Source: Climacteris rufus (Eukaryota > Chordata > Aves > Passeriformes > Climacteridae). Taken from it: a stretch of DNA of 64,000 nucleotides. Position numbers and translations under genes: made by a program. The notes under the pieces are model-generated. The model saw nothing but the letters and a program-made list of their open reading frames with translations, did no database searches and was not told where the DNA came from. The stretch spans positions 75,687 to 139,686 of the forward strand of contig VZRZ01005994.1 in the NCBI GenBank assembly GCA_013398175.1, written 5' to 3'. Shown here in pieces: positions 61,454 through 64,000 of the stretch. Position 1 is the first letter of the stretch; each line of letters starts with the position of its first letter.

Positions 61454-63460
61454 ACATGCTGAATATCTATACACATACCTGACAACTCTTAAGATCCCAT
61501 GCCAAAATGAGAACCTTGGTACATAACAAAGTGGGAGATTTTTTTTTCTTCTACAAGGTATGGTGGATTTAAATGTTTAGTAGAGTTTCTAGAACAATTT
61601 TCTCCATCTTCTTTCCCTCATGCTGTGGATTTGACTTTAAGATGTGCTTATGTAAGCATTTGTCACTCTCATTCACTTCCTTCTCTTGTTTATGGAACAG
61701 GGACTTGAGCTCGATTCCCACAGCAAACTAAACAGAGGGAATTTAGATTGATTTATTTGGCTCTCCTGGCTGCAGAAATAAAATCAGCATTCCTCAAGGA
61801 CACATACTGAAGTATAACACATATAACACATCCAGTGTGATAAAAAACCTGATATAACAACTGATTAATGATCCAGTACAGTTTGTGTTCTGACTACACA
61901 TTTTAGTGAAAGAAATTTATTTTAATGTCTTGTACCTATTTCACCTGAGGTTTTGGAGATGCCTACACCCATCTGCTGGTCAGCACTTCAGAGGGGCTGG
62001 CTGTAGTTTTCAGAGCTGGTGGCTAAAACCCTTTCAAATAAGGCCCTTGGTGTTTATTCCTGGAGTTTTAAAAGAGAGGCCATGCCAGGAATAACCACAA
62101 GTAATAAAAAGCAAAATAACAAGAAAAATAAGAAGTAATCACCTAGTGAACATTTATTATCTCAGTACCTACTGTCCTTTTTTCCTGTGAACTCATCTGC
62201 AAAGGATGCTTTATTGGCTCTTACCCACAGACAAAACCCACCATATGGAGAGGGCAGCAGAGTTATATAACAGAGACAAAGAAAGGTCTTTATAAAGAGC
62301 TGATATTATGCTCCAAAACCCTAATTGCTGTAAATAACACCATGTAGTTCATGTATTTGCTTTGTTTCAGTGGTGTCCACACAATGTTTACTCACAGCAT
62401 TTCTGCTCAGTTTACCATAGGGACACACACAAAAAAGAACTCTCTATATATTTTTTATATATCCATAATTTTCTGCTCTAACTATCAGCAGCAAAAGAGC
62501 CTGTAGAGCAGTCAGAGCTTTACCAGGTAGTTTGAAGGACTGCATTCAGGAGTAAAGCAAAAGAAATAAAGAAGACAGAAAGGTTAAGCAGGCTGAGTAA
62601 TCTCCTACCGTGGGGCCACTTTGGCAAAGAGAATCACAAGTCTGCAGATAAAAAGAGCCTTTTGTGACAGCTGAAATCAGGTTGGCACAGTCAGATGGTT
62701 GTAAAGGGGACACAAGGAACCCACTTGGCCCTCCAGATGTTACAAACTCCTGCTCTGAGCTGCCCCATATCCCATCACAGGCTTGAGGTTAAAACTCTTC
62801 ACTCACTTCAGCACAGCTTGTGAGGGTGATGGATGGAATTTGCTAAACAAATTAAACCAAATACTGGTTTCTCCTTTTCTATCCCCAGAGTCATCACTAT
62901 CTATTAAGATGCTCCCAACACATCTTCAGCCACAGAAATGGCTTTACCTGCCTGGCCGTGGAGTTTGGATGCTCTGGGTCTCTTGGCAGGATTTCAGCTG
63001 CCATCAGCAAGAGAGCTGAACCAAAAGGGTCCATTAAAAAAAATCTGGAAAGGGGGAAAACCATGGTGAGAATGAAAGATGTGTCTCCCCTTGCCTCACC
63101 CTTTTATTTCATTGCCATCTTGTACCATCTCCAGAGGGTACAGAAAACTGTAAGGCAGCACATTACTGCCCAGTCTCACTTCTGGTTTTCTGTTAAAAGC
63201 CAGTGTTTCCATTGCAGCAAGAGAGTAAACTCAATGGCAGATTGCAATGGGAATTGCTCTTGGCTCCATTACAGCAAGATTTTATGTGCATAACTTTAAA
63301 CACATGCATCATTCAGTTGATTTCAGTAGGACTCCTAAAGCTTAAGTACCTTGTTGAATCAGAGCCTTTATGCATCCTGGCTACAGACTCAAGTATTGAC
63401 ACTCAAATATCATCCGGGGCCAGCTGCTGATTCTGAGGTGTCAGAACCTCCTCCACTGGT
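61454..63460. other. Unique non-coding DNA
   Basis: Open frames of up to 111 codons (62958-63293, plus) without recognisable domains. A short TA-rich run lies near 62443-62462. No element seen before the inverted CR1 pair. Confidence 0.5.
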
Positions 63461-63645
63461 AGGATCAGAGAATCCCAGATTGGTTTGGGTTGGAAAGGAC
63501 CTTAAAGACCATTTAGTTCCACTACCCCTGCCATGGACAGGGACACATTTCATCAGCACAGCTTTCTCAAAGCCCCATCACATCCTTTACTGGGTTCTCT
63601 GTCCCAGCACTCTCCAAACTACCAAACTCTCCCTAGAAATTCCTC
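63461..63645 (-). mobile_element. CR1 LINE 3' end (reverse), diverged
   Basis: The plus strand reads tcagagaatcccagattggt, then ttgggttggaaaggacctta, then gttccactacccctgccatgg and caaagccccatca. This is the reverse complement of a CR1 3' end. The left 80 bases match well. The right part, about 63590-63645, is diverged and probably carries a deletion, keeping only blocks such as agaaattcctcc. The element's 3' end faces left. Confidence 0.85.
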
Positions 63646-63726
63646 CAGGCTTCAGCAAAAAGCTTATACAGCAAAAAACTTATGCTGCAGAATGAATGGG
63701 AATAGTTACTTAAGGGACAGCCCAAA
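63646..63726. other. Spacer between two outward-facing CR1 copies
   Basis: About 80 bases without a clear CR1 match, containing aaaaagcttatac and aaaaaacttatgc as a rough duplication at about 63656-63684. Confidence 0.5.
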
Positions 63727-63885
63727 GTGTTCATCCCCATCCTGGAAGTGTCCAGGGCCAGGTTGGACGGGGCTTGGAGCACCCTGGGATAGTGGAAGGT
63801 GTCCCTACCCATGGCAGGGGGTTGATGAGCTTTAAGGTCCCTTCCAACCCAAACCATTCTGATTCTACAATTCTGTAACTCTGAT
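63727..63885 (+). mobile_element. CR1 LINE 3' end
   Basis: Reads catcctggaagtgtccaggg, then caggttggacggggcttgga, gggatagtggaaggtgtccc, catggcagggggttgatgag and aaggtcccttccaacccaaa, closing with attctgattctacaattctg. It covers only the last 160 bases or so of CR1 and has no coding sequence. It faces right, away from the reverse copy at 63461-63645. Confidence 0.92.
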
Positions 63886-64000
63886 TTTATCTATTAAGTG
63901 AGAGAGAGCAATACCCTGGGTTTGAGGGTCACACTGGAATTCAGAAATATTGGTCCAAGCTTTGCACTTAAGCTTCCAGCTGCGTCTAGTAAAGCATCTC
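63886..64000. other. Unique sequence to the window end
   Basis: No feature recognised in the last 115 bases. Confidence 0.5.

Noticed and set aside
1..64000. CRISPR arrays, tRNA, rRNA or snRNA genes, telomeric repeats, bacterial operons
   Set aside because: None of the expected patterns (spaced direct repeats, tRNA arms, conserved rRNA or snRNA words, TTAGGG arrays, tightly packed long open frames) was seen. The sequence is vertebrate non-coding DNA.

Overview
The window reads as non-coding DNA from a bird. The clearest lineage marker is a set of 3' ends of CR1 LINEs, at about 11905-12190, 26165-26442, 59618-59880, 63461-63645 and 63727-63885, with shorter tail fragments at 23821-23878 and 24806-24865. 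CR1 is the dominant interspersed repeat of birds and other sauropsids. The wording of these copies ('gcttggagca', 'gggatagtggaaggtgtcc', 'attctgtgattct') is closer to what I remember of songbird CR1 than of chicken CR1, so a passerine is my best guess. That is recollection, not a database result.

I could not recognise any protein-coding exon, rRNA, tRNA or snRNA, or any intact mobile element. The longest open frame is 195 codons. The open frames show no recognisable domain, many overlap in several frames, and four of them are simply the antisense of the CR1 3' region. The window is therefore either an intergenic gene desert or part of one or more very long introns. The sequence alone does not decide which.

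Layout. 1-11.9 kb: unique AT-rich DNA with small tandem repeats (4436-4471, 3331-3374, 7627-7650, 9063-9097, 10249-10285), a polypurine tract (6415-6449) and one GC-richer patch with splice-like borders (about 6913-7200). 11.9-29.5 kb: unique DNA with scattered CR1 fragments. 29502-29985: a clean 31-bp minisatellite, the most striking repeat in the window. 32.27-33.01 kb: a compact CpG-enriched patch with RFX-like and CRE-like motifs, the best candidate for a functional cis-regulatory element. 33-59 kb: unique DNA with an E-box palindrome cluster (42203-42276), several short perfect hairpins, a 25-T tract and a second small CpG cluster with an NRF1-like core (48155-48205). 59.6-64 kb: CR1 copies, two of them arranged tail-outward as an inverted pair at the right edge.

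I found no previously undescribed biological system that I can support. The items most worth checking are the minisatellite (a 14-bp palindrome in 11 of 14 units, with a duplicated three-unit block), the CpG-enriched patch, and the three CAGCTG sites spaced exactly 20 and 40 bp apart.
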